Below are positions 52,796 through 61,373 of a DNA stretch of 64,000 bases, in pieces. The notes beneath the pieces are model-generated. The model saw only the letters and a list, made by a program, of their open reading frames with translations. It had not been told where the DNA came from and searched no databases. Positions within the stretch are counted from its first letter, which is position 1. The number at the start of each line of letters is the position of its first letter. Source of the stretch: Oscillospiraceae bacterium (GTDB lineage Bacteria; Bacillota; Clostridia; Oscillospirales; SIG627); assembly GCA_034925865.1 (NCBI GenBank), contig JAYFRN010000007.1, positions 1 through 64,000 on the forward strand. The letters are read 5' to 3'. The translations under genes and the position numbers were made by a program.

Positions 52796-53952
52796 AGATA
52801 CGTTTTGTATATATAGTTGACGGTCATTTTTGTGATCAATGAATAGCTGACCACTCCGGATTGCTGCCCCTGACTCTTAAGATAGCCGTCGTTTATTTTT
52901 GAGGCCGTTTCAGCATAAATATTTTTTTCATATTTTTTGAAAAATTCCGAAAAAGCGCTGTATTCGCCTGATATTTTTTTATTTAACCTCGCGGCGGCGG
53001 TGTAATAACGGTCCTTGTTTGTTTTATACGCGGAATTCGCTATCGTTGAATAGACATCGCAAAGTCCGGCGTATCTTATAAAATCGTCATCGCTTTCAAG
53101 GCACACGAGAAGAGCGATAAAGTTTGCTTCGTTTTCAAACGCGACTCCGCGCTGATGCGCGCATTCGTGCGCGGCGGAATATGCTATCACATAATCAGGA
53201 TAATTTATGTTTACGTTTGATTCTCCGGTGAAAAATGTATATACGCCGGATACATGAGTATATGTCCACGGCTCCGAAAGCATCACAGGCTTTGCTCTGA
53301 AGCCTTTATTCTGTAAAAAATCATATTTTGAGCAAAGTGAATCAACGGCATTGTTGATTTTTGAGGACAGCGCCGCAAAGCTCGTCAGGCATAAGGACGC
53401 TCCGCGCTCGTTATATGTAACCTTTTCGCAGGAGGTATTCAGCTCGTCGATAAACCAGTCAAGCACATTAAAAAGCTTATCTTCGTCTATGTCACCGCCT
53501 ATGCCGAGATGCTCCTCGACGCTTACGCGCCTGTAACATGGGGCAAAGGTTATGACAAACAGGTCAAGCACGACAAGGCACACCATAACGATAACGGAAA
53601 ATCCGCGTGGGAACCGTGCTCTCGCATCGCCGAATATCACGCGGAACAGGTATACTATAAGCGATATAAGCACAAAAACCGTGAAGACACAGAAAAACAA
53701 AGTCAGAACCTCCGCCACCGAAAACGGAGCGACTGACATAACGGCTCCAAGAGTCCATCTGACTTTTGACGCCGCTTGGGAAGAAAACCATTCAGCAAAA
53801 TCCCTGTTATAAGCCATTACGGCATAAAGCACGGCGCAAATGGCGGAAAAACATATGAGAGAAAAGAAAACCGGACGCCGTTTTATAAAAAGAGTAATCG
53901 GTTTTCCTGGCTGCTTCTTGATTTTTGATGCCTTTTTCTTATTCATTATCAT
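52786..53952 (-). CDS. DUF3810 family zinc metallopeptidase-like membrane protein
   Basis: About 388 aa from ATG 53952 (a TTG 123 bp upstream is possible). N-terminal hydrophobic segments (three to four within the first 130 residues) followed by a cytosolic/extracytoplasmic zinc-protease-like domain with AHECAHQRG (HExxH) and downstream E-x-x-x-A-x-F. Known as DUF3810 in Clostridia; function undetermined. The start is not well resolved because a 16-bp palindrome lies at the RBS position. Confidence 0.82.
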   Translation of the reverse strand: MIMNKKKASKIKKQPGKPITLFIKRRPVFFSLICFSAICAVLYAVMAYNRDFAEWFSSQAASKVRWTLGAVMSVAPFSVAEVLTLFFCVFTVFVLISLIVYLFRVIFGDARARFPRGFSVIVMVCLVVLDLFVITFAPCYRRVSVEEHLGIGGDIDEDKLFNVLDWFIDELNTSCEKVTYNERGASLCLTSFAALSSKINNAVDSLCSKYDFLQNKGFRAKPVMLSEPWTYTHVSGVYTFFTGESNVNINYPDYVIAYSAAHECAHQRGVAFENEANFIALLVCLESDDDFIRYAGLCDVYSTIANSAYKTNKDRYYTAAARLNKKISGEYSAFSEFFKKYEKNIYAETASKINDGYLKSQGQQSGVVSYSLITKMTVNYIYKTYLAE

Positions 53953-54378
53953 AAGGGGATCATTTGATCCCGGATCGTGTATATATGGTAATTGCGGTGA
54001 CAATATGAAAAGATCCCGCAATAACTTGTTATTCTGTTTATTGTTAATTAAATAATAATTAAGCCGATGTGTCAAAGGCGTTCTCTTTTTGACGTAATGA
54101 TACGCGTTAATAATTATTATCTGATTGTTTCTGAAATAATATTAAATTTTATGATTTTTTATATAAAAATAATAAAAACGCATACGATAGTGAGGAAAAT
54201 ATGATAAAACAATGATTGCGCAGGTGGCAATCAATGGATACTGAACTCCAAAATCAACGATTTGCGTTAAAAAACGGCATTATTCAGTATACATTATTCA
54301 GCTCGAGCTTTGCCGTGACATTGAGGAGAAACGCGGCGGATAATATTGTCTGCGATTCAATAAGGCGTGTTCTTTTTA
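53953..54378. other. A+T-rich intergenic region
   Basis: A 16-bp palindrome GGGATCATTTGATCCC (53956-53971) abuts the chosen metallopeptidase start. The rest is A+T-rich with GCGTTAATAATTATTATC (54105-54122) faintly like the repeat arms. No gene, RNA or clear promoter was recognised. Confidence 0.5.
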
Positions 54379-55356
54379 TCAGTTCAGCTCCGCGTTTAAA
54401 GCTGCGGAAAAATATTTTACATATTCAGCTCCGAAAAGAGCCTCCGCACAGACGCGAAAATCCTCCGGCACAGGAGCGACCGCAACGACATCATCTCCGG
54501 TTTCCGGATGAGGGAACGAAACGGACAGGCAATGGAGCGCCTGCCGTCCGATCAGCCGGCTTTCTTCGCCGTAAAGCGCGTCACCGAGAGGTAAAAGTCC
54601 TATACCGGCAAAATGAGCTCTTATCTGATGTGTTCTCCCGGTGACCGGATTCACCAGAACCAGGTGATATCCGTTTACAGACACCAAAACGCGGTATTTC
54701 GTCAAAGCGAAACAGCCTTCCGGATCGTTTTCGCTTCCCGCAATATCGCTTTTTTTTTCAATCGTCTCTCTCTTTATCGGATTGCCCGGGACGCGACGGA
54801 TATTCAATGATATCTCTCCGCGGATTTCGCTGTTTTCCGGAAAAGCTCCGCGGACAATGAGAATATATTTCTTTTTAAAGCGGCCGTCATGGAGAGCGAG
54901 CAACCCGGAAATTTTCGAGGCGGCGACGCGGTTTTTCGATATGACGACAACCCCGCTCGTATCGCGGTCAAGCCGTGTGGCACAGCGGAAAACATAAGGC
55001 GACGGCAGATAAGCCGTGACGCGCGCGGCAAGTGTGTCGCCACGCAGCTTTTTTACGGGATGTACGGCAAGAAACGGCGGCTTGTTTATGCATAAAAGCG
55101 CGCTGTCTTCGTAAATAATATCAAGCGGAGCGTCAAATGGTTCCACTCCCGCGGATGAATGCAGGTCTTCAATCTCAAGCCGGACAATATCTCCGGCGCG
55201 CAGAATATATCTTACGGTAACCTCAACACCGTTCACCGTTATTCCGGTCTTTTTCGCTTTCAGAGAGGAAAGCGCCATACGCCCCATCCCCACCTTGCTC
55301 CTGGCAAAGGTGCGGAGAAGCATACCGGCGCATTCCTCACCGATAATATATTCCAC
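54379..55356 (-). CDS. RluA/RluD family ribosomal large-subunit pseudouridine synthase
   Basis: 325 aa with a GTG start (55356). S4-like N-terminal domain (1-70), catalytic Asp in CATRLDRDTSGVVVISKN, and TGRTHQIRAHFAG. It modifies uridines in 23S rRNA (or tRNA). It starts 3 bp after the ilvE stop, so the two are probably co-transcribed. Confidence 0.93.
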   Translation of the reverse strand: MEYIIGEECAGMLLRTFARSKVGMGRMALSSLKAKKTGITVNGVEVTVRYILRAGDIVRLEIEDLHSSAGVEPFDAPLDIIYEDSALLCINKPPFLAVHPVKKLRGDTLAARVTAYLPSPYVFRCATRLDRDTSGVVVISKNRVAASKISGLLALHDGRFKKKYILIVRGAFPENSEIRGEISLNIRRVPGNPIKRETIEKKSDIAGSENDPEGCFALTKYRVLVSVNGYHLVLVNPVTGRTHQIRAHFAGIGLLPLGDALYGEESRLIGRQALHCLSVSFPHPETGDDVVAVAPVPEDFRVCAEALFGAEYVKYFSAALNAELN

Positions 55357-55359
55357 GGA

Positions 55360-56445
55360 TCAGATTACCGGGACTATCCAGCCGAATTTATCTTCGGCGC
55401 TGCCCCACTGTATGGCGGTTATAGTGTCGTAAAGCTTCTGTGAAAGCTTTCCGATTTTTCCGTCGTTGATTATCATTTTATAATTTCCCTCGGCAAGCTC
55501 GCCGACAGGGGAAATAACGGCGGCCGTGCCTGTGCCGAACACCTCTTTAAGCTCGCCCTTTTTATACGCGTCCTTGATCTCGTCGATCGAAATAAGTCTC
55601 TCAGATACGTTGAGTCCCCAATTTCTGAGGACGGCAAGACAGGAATCACGCGTAACGCCCGGAAGAAGGCTTCCGCCGAGCATCGGTGTGACGATTTCGT
55701 CGCCGATCACGAAGAAAACATTCATTGTGCCGACTTCGTCGACATATTTTCTGTGAACGCCGTCGAGCCAGAGAACCTGTGAATAGCCGATGTCATGCGC
55801 CTTTTTTTGCGAACGGAGCGAAGCCGCATAGTTTCCGCCGGCTTTCGCAAAGCCGATTCCGCCCTTGACGGCGCGGACATATTCGTCCTCAACATAAATC
55901 TTGACCGGATTTAATCCTTCGGCATAATATGCGCCGACCGGAGAAAGGATGATTGAGAAAATATATGTGTCGGACGGGCATACGCCGAGATGAGGATCCG
56001 TCGCAAAGATAAACGGACGGATATAAAGCGAGGTGCCGACATCGTTCGGAACCCAGTCGCTGTCGACCTTTACGAGCGCTTTAATGGCGTCGAGAACATA
56101 ATCCGGATCCACCTGCGGAATGCAGAGGCGTTCGTTTGTGTTGTTCATTCTTTCTATATTTTTCTGAGGCCTGAAAAGCTGAATCTTTCCTTCTTTGGTT
56201 TTATATGCCTTCAGACCTTCAAACATTTCCTGGCCATAATGAAAGACCATTGCGGAGGGATCAAGAGAAATGTTCTGATACGGAACGATTCTTGCGTCGT
56301 GCCAGCCCTTTCCCTCGGTGTAGTCCCATAAAAACATATGGTCGGTAAAGTACTTGCCAAAGCCGAGCTTTGTATAATCGGGCTTTGTCTTCTTTTTGTC
56401 GGTAAGCCGTATTGTTATTTCGAGCGGCTTTTTATCCTGTGCCAT
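55360..56445 (-). CDS. ilvE: Branched-chain amino acid aminotransferase
   Basis: 361 aa, BCAT type II. The PLP lysine lies in AGGNYAAS...QKKAHDIGYSQVLWLDG region, with E-x-x-T/VGTMNVFF and GTGTAAVISPVGE signatures. It interconverts Leu, Ile, Val and their keto acids. RBS GGAGG. No ilv or leu genes nearby. Confidence 0.94.
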   Translation of the reverse strand: MAQDKKPLEITIRLTDKKKTKPDYTKLGFGKYFTDHMFLWDYTEGKGWHDARIVPYQNISLDPSAMVFHYGQEMFEGLKAYKTKEGKIQLFRPQKNIERMNNTNERLCIPQVDPDYVLDAIKALVKVDSDWVPNDVGTSLYIRPFIFATDPHLGVCPSDTYIFSIILSPVGAYYAEGLNPVKIYVEDEYVRAVKGGIGFAKAGGNYAASLRSQKKAHDIGYSQVLWLDGVHRKYVDEVGTMNVFFVIGDEIVTPMLGGSLLPGVTRDSCLAVLRNWGLNVSERLISIDEIKDAYKKGELKEVFGTGTAAVISPVGELAEGNYKMIINDGKIGKLSQKLYDTITAIQWGSAEDKFGWIVPVI

Positions 56446-56566
56446 AACTTGCCTCCGAACTTCTGCCGCAAAGCAGAATATTTGTAATAGAATAAGTATA
56501 CCTCAAACAGCGTAGAATTTCAAGTAATATGAAGAAAATACGGCTTAAAAAAACATAAAAAAGCAC

Positions 56567-56595
56567 TTGACAAACATTATAGCCTGTGATATTAT
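56567..56595 (+). promoter_or_regulatory. Sigma-A promoter of tRNA-Lys
   Basis: TTGACA (56567-56572), a 17-bp spacer, TATTAT (56590-56595) with extended -10 TGA. The tRNA begins 31 bp past the -10. Confidence 0.85.
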
Positions 56596-56625
56596 ATACA
56601 AGCGCGTAAAAAAGTAAACAAAAAT

Positions 56626-56701
56626 GATCCATTAGCTCAGTTGGTAGAGCACATGACTTTTAATCATGGTGTCCGGAGTTCGACTCTCCGATGGATCACC
56701 A
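56626..56701 (+). tRNA. tRNA-Lys (UUU)
   Basis: 76-nt cloverleaf: acceptor GATCCAT (56626-56632) pairs with ATGGATC (56691-56697), discriminator A and encoded CCA (56699-56701). D-loop GCTCAGTTGGTAGAGC, anticodon stem CATGA/TCATG with loop CTTTTAA (anticodon TTT), T-arm CCGGAGTTCGACTCTCCG. Followed by its terminator at 56706. Confidence 0.97.
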
Positions 56702-56705
56702 TTAA

Positions 56706-56745
56706 AACACCGGGTATGAATTCATGCCCGGTGTTATTTTTTGGG
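56706..56745 (+). terminator. Terminator of tRNA-Lys
   Basis: AACACCGGGTATGAA (56706-56720) with TTCATGCCCGGTGTT (56721-56735), one wobble, then ATTTTTTGGG. It follows the tRNA by 5 bp. Confidence 0.88.
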
Positions 56746-56793
56746 TTTTTGCGTTCAGTCTATAAGCTCGTTCTGCCGATTTAATAACAAATA

Positions 56794-56840
56794 AGTGCCC
56801 GGCAGACATATTTCTGCCGGGCGCTCATTTTTTTATTTTT
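56794..56840 (+). terminator. Second strong terminator, between tRNA-Lys and the tail-like genes
   Basis: AGTGCCCGGCAGA (56794-56806) with TCTGCCGGGCGCT (56813-56825), one wobble, then CATTTTTTTATTTTT on the plus strand. It probably also ends the minus-strand tail-like operon. Confidence 0.85.
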
Positions 56841-56857
56841 AATCAGATATCAGCTTG

Positions 56858-57040
56858 TCAAGCGTTCCCGGAAATTAACAGATTGATCGCTGCCTTTAGC
56901 TGTGAATTTTCCGTTTCAAGCGCATCGATTCGCTCTTCGGTCGTCGGCTGTATAACCGGTTCATTTGCTTCTTCCGATTCTAATTCCGAAATTTCACCCG
57001 CGGTCAGCTCAATGTACTTTCCGTTTATGTATTTTTTCAT
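56858..57040 (-). CDS. Small phage-tail-associated-like protein
   Basis: 60 aa. MKKYINGKYIELTAGEISEL then an acidic linker and a heptad-like C-terminus (ERIDALETENSQLKAAINLL). This layout is typical of small proteins next to phage tail-fiber/baseplate genes (XkdW/XkdX-like) in Clostridia; function unproved. It sits 3 bp past the preceding gene, whose end supplies its RBS (GAAGGGA). Confidence 0.65.
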   Translation of the reverse strand: MKKYINGKYIELTAGEISELESEEANEPVIQPTTEERIDALETENSQLKAAINLLISGNA

Positions 57041-57043
57041 ATT

Positions 57044-57961
57044 TTAAATTCCCTTCATTATGATTTTTGTTCCCGCCGGGAATACGGTCGAGCCATAGCA
57101 TTCGAGCTTGAACGATGCTATGTCGGATCCGTCCCACCATGCTCTGTCGCTGATTTTGATATAAGTATTGCTGCCCCCGGCGCGCAGCATACTAATCCAG
57201 GTATCGCCTATTTTTCTAAATGTGAAGCTGGTTTGACACGGAGCGTTTGTTTTTACAAAGCCTCCCACAAGCATAGAGTACTTTGATCCGTTTATTGTGA
57301 GATATATATAAGCTGTCGAAGCTGCTGCCGCGGGAGCGTCTAAAATAATATCAAATTCGGAAAATTCGCCTATATTCGTATATTCTATACTGTTTACCGC
57401 CTCGTCAAGAATTTCGGAACGTATGTAAGCGCCTATCTCTCGATTGAGAACTCCGGCAAGAACGGCATTGAATTCAGCTTCCGTTCCCGCATATCCGCCG
57501 CTGTACGCGGATTCATACGCGCTTTTTCCGTTAAATCGTCCCGCTTCGGCATCCGCGCATACTGACAGCGCGATACTTTCCGCTTTCTGGGCTATTTCAC
57601 GCAGCTGAGACGAAACGGAAGGAGTCGGAGGCTCGGGCTCTGCATCGGCAGGAGCGGGAACATTGATGATATGAAGGCAAACCGCGCGGCTGATAATAAT
57701 ATTTTCGCCTGCCGAACCGACAACGGTCATTGTTCCGTATCCGCCGGAAGCGGTAAATTCCTTCGGGACATCGACAGGCTCGCCCCTATACAGCACTGTC
57801 ACACCCTCCGTTTTGTCAGGAGGATAAAAGCAAAGGCTTATGTCAAGTCCGTCCCAATCTTTTGAAAGCGACAGCTCGATTTTTTCAAATCCGTATGTTC
57901 CGCGTGTGCAAAGCTCCGCGGCTTCAGGATATATTGCGTATTTATCAAGAGTTAATATCAT
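57044..57961 (-). CDS. Phage tail/baseplate-like protein
   Basis: 305 aa. N-terminal about 100-residue domain (KIELSLSKDWDGLDISLCFYPPDK) like BppU/baseplate upper proteins, a Pro/Glu linker (103-115), a coiled segment (115-140), the GKSAYESAYSGGYAGTEAEFN motif (145-165) characteristic of tail-fibre-type proteins, then a C-terminal beta-rich domain (about 185-305). No assembly genes such as a terminase, capsid or integrase are near, so it is either a relic or a co-opted binding protein. Promoter at 58007-58035. Confidence 0.7.
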   Translation of the reverse strand: MILTLDKYAIYPEAAELCTRGTYGFEKIELSLSKDWDGLDISLCFYPPDKTEGVTVLYRGEPVDVPKEFTASGGYGTMTVVGSAGENIIISRAVCLHIINVPAPADAEPEPPTPSVSSQLREIAQKAESIALSVCADAEAGRFNGKSAYESAYSGGYAGTEAEFNAVLAGVLNREIGAYIRSEILDEAVNSIEYTNIGEFSEFDIILDAPAAAASTAYIYLTINGSKYSMLVGGFVKTNAPCQTSFTFRKIGDTWISMLRAGGSNTYIKISDRAWWDGSDIASFKLECYGSTVFPAGTKIIMKGI

Positions 57962-58006
57962 TTAAATTCCTTTCTGTGTTTTGCGACATATATTAGCCAC
58001 ACTATT

Positions 58007-58035
58007 ACTATATCATGTTATTCGCCATAAGTCAA
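58007..58035 (-). promoter_or_regulatory. Sigma-A promoter of the tail-like operon
   Basis: Minus strand: TTGACT (58035-58030), a 17-bp spacer, TATAGT (58012-58007). It lies 46 bp upstream of the ATG at 57961 and opposes the repressor promoter. Confidence 0.8.
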
Positions 58036-58039
58036 TAGA

Positions 58040-58064
58040 AATACTATTATATTCTGATAATATT
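58040..58064. promoter_or_regulatory. Candidate operator between divergent promoters
   Basis: A 25-bp imperfect dyad, AATACTATTATA / T / TCTGATAATATT, symmetric at 9 of 12 position pairs, midway between the tail-operon promoter (58007-58035) and the repressor promoter (58076-58104). Binding by the repressor is inferred. Confidence 0.4.
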
Positions 58065-58075
58065 TTTTATTATGC

Positions 58076-58104
58076 TTGACATATAATAGCCTTGCTAATA
58101 TAAT
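58076..58104 (+). promoter_or_regulatory. Consensus sigma-A promoter of the LexA/CI-like repressor gene
   Basis: TTGACA (58076-58081), a 17-bp spacer, TATAAT (58099-58104): both hexamers perfect. The leader of about 120 nt holds repeat copy j. An ATAATAGCCTTGCTAATAT quasi-dyad overlaps it. Confidence 0.88.
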
Positions 58105-58121
58105 ATTTATTGTTTACCCTG

Positions 58122-58204
58122 CGTTTATATAATTACCGCCTAAAGATAGAAAAGTCTCTGATATATGGGTTCCCTATCTTATAAGACAATGATTATTTAA
58201 ATTA
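58122..58204 (+). repeat. Palindromic intergenic repeat (copy j) in the repressor leader
   Basis: TATAATTACCGCCTAAAGAT and AGAAAAGTCTCTGATATATG with facing GGGTTCCCTATCTTATAAG, then ACAATGATTATTTAAATTAA. Matches the central hairpin and right arm of the family; it lies between -10 and ATG of the repressor gene. Confidence 0.7.
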
Positions 58205-58230
58205 AAAATTTATCAAAGGATAATACGCCC

Positions 58231-58833
58231 ATGAACGATCAGGCCGGCAACATACGCGCTCTGCGCCGACGCTCGGGGTTATCCCAGAGCGAATTCGCGG
58301 CAAGAATCGGCGTCCATCAGACCGCCGTCAGCCAATGGGAAACCGGACGCACCGCCCCCGACTCGGCAACTGCAAAAAAAATCGCCAAATTATTCGGCAC
58401 AGACATCGGCTATATTCTCGGCGTCTCATATGTAAAAGAAGCGGTCAGGATTCCGGTGCTCGGATCTGTCGCTGCCGGCATTCCGATGTCAGCTGTCGAG
58501 GATATCCTTGATTTTGAGGAAATATCGGCGGAAACTGCCGCACGCGGCGAATATTTTGCGCTAAGAATAAAAGGCGACAGCATGGAGCCTAAAATTTCCG
58601 ACGGCGATGTTGTGATCGTCAGAAGCTGTTCCGACTGCGATTCAGGTAAAACGGTGATTGCATTGATCGGTAACGGAGAAGCAACATGTAAAAAGCTGAA
58701 GAAGACATCGGAAGGTATTTTTCTCATTTCGATGAACACGGCTTATGAACCTATTTTTTTTTCAAATCGTGATATTCACTCGCTCCCTGTCGTGATCCTC
58801 GGCGCCGTTGAAGAGCTTCGGGCGAAATTATGA
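58231..58833 (+). CDS. LexA/CI-like S24-family transcriptional repressor
   Basis: 200 aa. XRE-type helix-turn-helix (1-65, GLSQSEFAARIGVHQTAVSQWETGR), autocleavage site Ala82-Gly83 in SVAAGIPM, and S24 peptidase Ser117 (GDSMEPKISDGD) and Lys154 (ATCKKLK). Such repressors cut themselves when RecA filaments form. It diverges from the tail-like operon with overlapping control region, the standard prophage CI arrangement. It could instead be the cell's LexA; the neighbours favour the former. Confidence 0.85.
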   Translation: MNDQAGNIRALRRRSGLSQSEFAARIGVHQTAVSQWETGRTAPDSATAKKIAKLFGTDIGYILGVSYVKEAVRIPVLGSVAAGIPMSAVEDILDFEEISAETAARGEYFALRIKGDSMEPKISDGDVVIVRSCSDCDSGKTVIALIGNGEATCKKLKKTSEGIFLISMNTAYEPIFFSNRDIHSLPVVILGAVEELRAKL

Positions 58834-58925
58834 CTGTACGCGCTAAAGTAACTCACAAATACGTCGCTATTAAGTATTGAAAAACTCATGCGTATGATAT
58901 ATAATGGTAACATCTTTGCTGATTG

Positions 58926-58955
58926 TTGATCGCGCGTCTGCTTATTCGGTATAAT
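58926..58955 (+). promoter_or_regulatory. Probable sigma-A promoter of galU
   Basis: TTGATC (58926-58931), an 18-bp spacer, TATAAT (58950-58955). The galU ATG is 86 bp downstream of the -10. Confidence 0.6.
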
Positions 58956-59040
58956 AATATTTTAGAAAATTTTATTGCTAAGCGGCAGTCGTTTATTAAT
59001 AATTTAAAAAATAATACAAATATACAGGAGGAACTATTAA

Positions 59041-59910
59041 ATGAAAATCACAAAAGCTGTAATTCCCGCGGCAGGGCTCGGGACGAGAATGCTGCCCGCC
59101 GCTAAAGCTGTTCCGAAGGAAATGATGCCGATAGTGGACGAGCCTGCCATCCAGTATCTTGTCGAAGAGGCTGTTAAATCCGGAATAACTGACATACTTA
59201 TAATCACAAACCGCGATAAAGACGCGATAGAGGATTATTTTGATTATTCTCCCGAATATGAAACAAGGCTGACCGCTTCCGGAAAAACCGAAATGCTCGA
59301 AAGAATCAGACGGGTGGCAAATCTCGCCAACATCCAGTTTGTTCGCCAGAAACAGGCGAAGGGTCTCGGACACGCGGTCCGCTGTGCCAAGAGCTTCGTC
59401 GGAAACGAGCCGTTCGCGGTCATGTACGGAGACGATATAATCGACGCCGCGAAGCCGACCGTAGGCGAAATGATAAAGCTTTATGAAAAGTATGAGCTGC
59501 CGGTCCTCGGCGTTCAGACCGTTTCGCGCGAGCAGATCAAAAAATACTGCACGCTCGACGCGGCAAAGCTCGCGGACAGAGTCTATAAAGTGAAGGATAT
59601 GATAGAAAAGCCGACCGAGGAACAGATAATCACTCAGCTCGCCATCCTCGGCAGAGTGCTGCTTACCCCGGATATATTCGATATAATCGATCACACATTG
59701 CCCGGCGCGGGCGGAGAGATACAGCTGACAGACGCCATGGCAGAGATCGCCCGTGCGCGCGGCATGATCGCATACGAATTTGACGGCGTGCGCCATGACA
59801 TGGGCAGCAAGCTCGGATTCCTGATCGCGAACGTTTCGATGGGTGTAAAAAATCCCGAAATCGGATCGGATTTTAAAAAATGGCTAAAGGAATTTGCGTC
59901 AGAACTGTAA
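59041..59910 (+). CDS. galU: UTP--glucose-1-phosphate uridylyltransferase
   Basis: 289 aa. Nucleotidyltransferase start ITKAVIPAAGLGTRMLPAAKAVPKEMMPIVDEPAIQYLVEEA with the GLGTR-x-LP-x-TK-type loop, and VMYGDDIID metal site. It makes UDP-glucose for glycolipids, teichoic acids and galactose metabolism. AGGAGGAAC RBS 7 bp before ATG. It stands alone after the phage-like segment. Confidence 0.95.
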   Translation: MKITKAVIPAAGLGTRMLPAAKAVPKEMMPIVDEPAIQYLVEEAVKSGITDILIITNRDKDAIEDYFDYSPEYETRLTASGKTEMLERIRRVANLANIQFVRQKQAKGLGHAVRCAKSFVGNEPFAVMYGDDIIDAAKPTVGEMIKLYEKYELPVLGVQTVSREQIKKYCTLDAAKLADRVYKVKDMIEKPTEEQIITQLAILGRVLLTPDIFDIIDHTLPGAGGEIQLTDAMAEIARARGMIAYEFDGVRHDMGSKLGFLIANVSMGVKNPEIGSDFKKWLKEFASEL

Positions 59911-60400
59911 GCTGAAGGTTTGTGAGACTTCAAAAAGCAAATTCTGGGTTAAAAATTAATATGTAGGATATCAATAATCGACCCGACAAATTTTAATGTT
60001 TCATATTCATACACAGCAGCCTTTCCCTCTAATATAGGGGCGACCTTTGGTCGTCCGTTCGATTTCTTCCCGATACAGTATAAATTGTTATAGCGATTTG
60101 CAATTTTAAAAGTGGGAAAAGGAGCGGAACCAAAAACTTTGCGCCGTTCAAGTTTCCGCCCCTTCTCCCCCTTAAGCCCCCCTCCTTTTGGCTTATAGGG
60201 CAGATGTCATCCCTGCCAGTTCCAAATGCGCTTTGTATATAAACAAGTCGCGAATTATATCCGGAAGTTAAAGTTTTAACATATATGATAAGGGCAGCTT
60301 TTTAACTGACAACTTCGAGTAAGTAAAATAAGCCAAATACGAATTGCAAATTATGAAAAGGGTATCATTCCATTAAATTATAGAAAACGACGGTGATTAT
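59911..60400. other. Intergenic region with hairpins, no gene recognised
   Basis: Contains a GGGCGACCTTTGGTCGTCCG hairpin (60038-60057; same plan as the GTAGGG-hairpin repeats), and an imperfect inverted repeat of about 19 bp at 60112-60170 (GTGGGAAAAGGAGCGGAA facing TTCCGCCCCTTCTCCCC) with a TTTGCGCCGTTCAAG loop. No ORF, promoter or RNA family could be supported. Confidence 0.6.
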
Positions 60401-60895
60401 ATGAATGCCGAAAGAAGATCAAAGGAAAACTATTATCTCGATATCGCTCAGGCTGTCGCGGAGCGAAGCACCTGCTTGAGAAAAAAATACGGCGCCATAA
60501 TAGTGAAAAACGATTCCATTGTATCAACCGGATATGTCGGCGCGCCGCGCGGACGCAAAAACTGCTGCGACCTCAACTATTGCCAGCGCGAAAAGCTTAA
60601 TGTGCCGCGTGGAGAAAGATACGAGCTGTGCCGCTCCGTACACGCGGAGGCAAACGCGATAATAGCGGCAAGCCGCGAGGAAATGCTCGGCGCGACGCTT
60701 TATCTTACCAGTATCGATGTCAAAACAGGCGAACTCATTCCAGATGCCTGCTGCTGTCAGATGTGCAAAAGGCTCGTGATCAACGCGGGAATCGAAAAAG
60801 TCATAATAAGAAACTCCACTGATGAATATACCGTCTACAATGTCAGCGATTGGGTCGACGACGATGACAGCCTTTCCGGCACCTTCGGATACTGA
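60401..60895 (+). CDS. dCMP deaminase
   Basis: 164 aa. Zinc deaminase motifs HAEANAII (His, catalytic Glu) and CCCQMCKRL (Cys ligands; the family often has PCxxC, here DACCCQMC). It deaminates dCMP to dUMP, the thymidylate precursor, with RSVHAEAN and KYGAIIVKNDSIVSTGYVGAPRG typical of the ComEB branch. Overlaps nothing; the next gene begins 23 bp later. RBS GGTGAT. Confidence 0.93.
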   Translation: MNAERRSKENYYLDIAQAVAERSTCLRKKYGAIIVKNDSIVSTGYVGAPRGRKNCCDLNYCQREKLNVPRGERYELCRSVHAEANAIIAASREEMLGATLYLTSIDVKTGELIPDACCCQMCKRLVINAGIEKVIIRNSTDEYTVYNVSDWVDDDDSLSGTFGY

Positions 60896-60917
60896 AGCTT
60901 ATAATCGGAGAAAACTG

Positions 60918-61373
60918 ATGAAAATACTGTTCGTCTGCTCCCAGAATACCTGCCGCAGCCCGATGGCACAGGCGATTGCCACACAGCTTTATGCGAAATC
61001 TGTCAAAGCTGAAGACAAACCGGAATTCGAATTCGATTCGGCGGGAATAGACACATTCGGCGCCTCTGACATTGCCGCGAACGCCAAAAAAGCGATATAC
61101 GGGCTTTACGGCATCATGTTCGCGCACCGTCCGCAGACGCTCACAAAGGAGCTTATCGATAAAAGCGACCTCGTCATTGCAATATCTCAAAGACATTTAT
61201 TATATATAAAGCAAAAATTCGGTGCCGGGCTTGAAAACGAATCAAAGCTCACAGTGATGCCGGAGGATATACCGGATCCGTTCGGCATGTCTGAGGAAGC
61301 GTATCTCATGTGCGCTCAGGAAATCGAACGCGGGATAAAAACGCTTTTCGGAAAGCTGGGCATATTAAAATGA
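60918..61373 (+). CDS. Low-molecular-weight protein phosphatase
   Basis: 151 aa from ATG 60918 (GGAG upstream; a longer frame overlaps the dCMP deaminase). Signature FVCSQNTCRSPMAQ (C-x5-R-S, nucleophile Cys7-type) and the general-acid loop PEDIPDPFG. Either a tyrosine phosphatase or an arginine phosphatase of the YwlE type; no arginine kinase is nearby. Its stop overlaps the rimI start by 4 bp (ATGA). Confidence 0.9.
   Translation: MKILFVCSQNTCRSPMAQAIATQLYAKSVKAEDKPEFEFDSAGIDTFGASDIAANAKKAIYGLYGIMFAHRPQTLTKELIDKSDLVIAISQRHLLYIKQKFGAGLENESKLTVMPEDIPDPFGMSEEAYLMCAQEIERGIKTLFGKLGILK

Noticed and set aside
56626..58833. attL/attR direct repeat of the tRNA-Lys 3' end
   Set aside because: No second copy of the tRNA-Lys 3' end was found within the window and no integrase is present, so integration at the tRNA is only suggested.
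58996..59796. Minus-strand ORF of 266 codons
   Set aside because: Antisense shadow of galU; the galU frame has all motifs and an SD.
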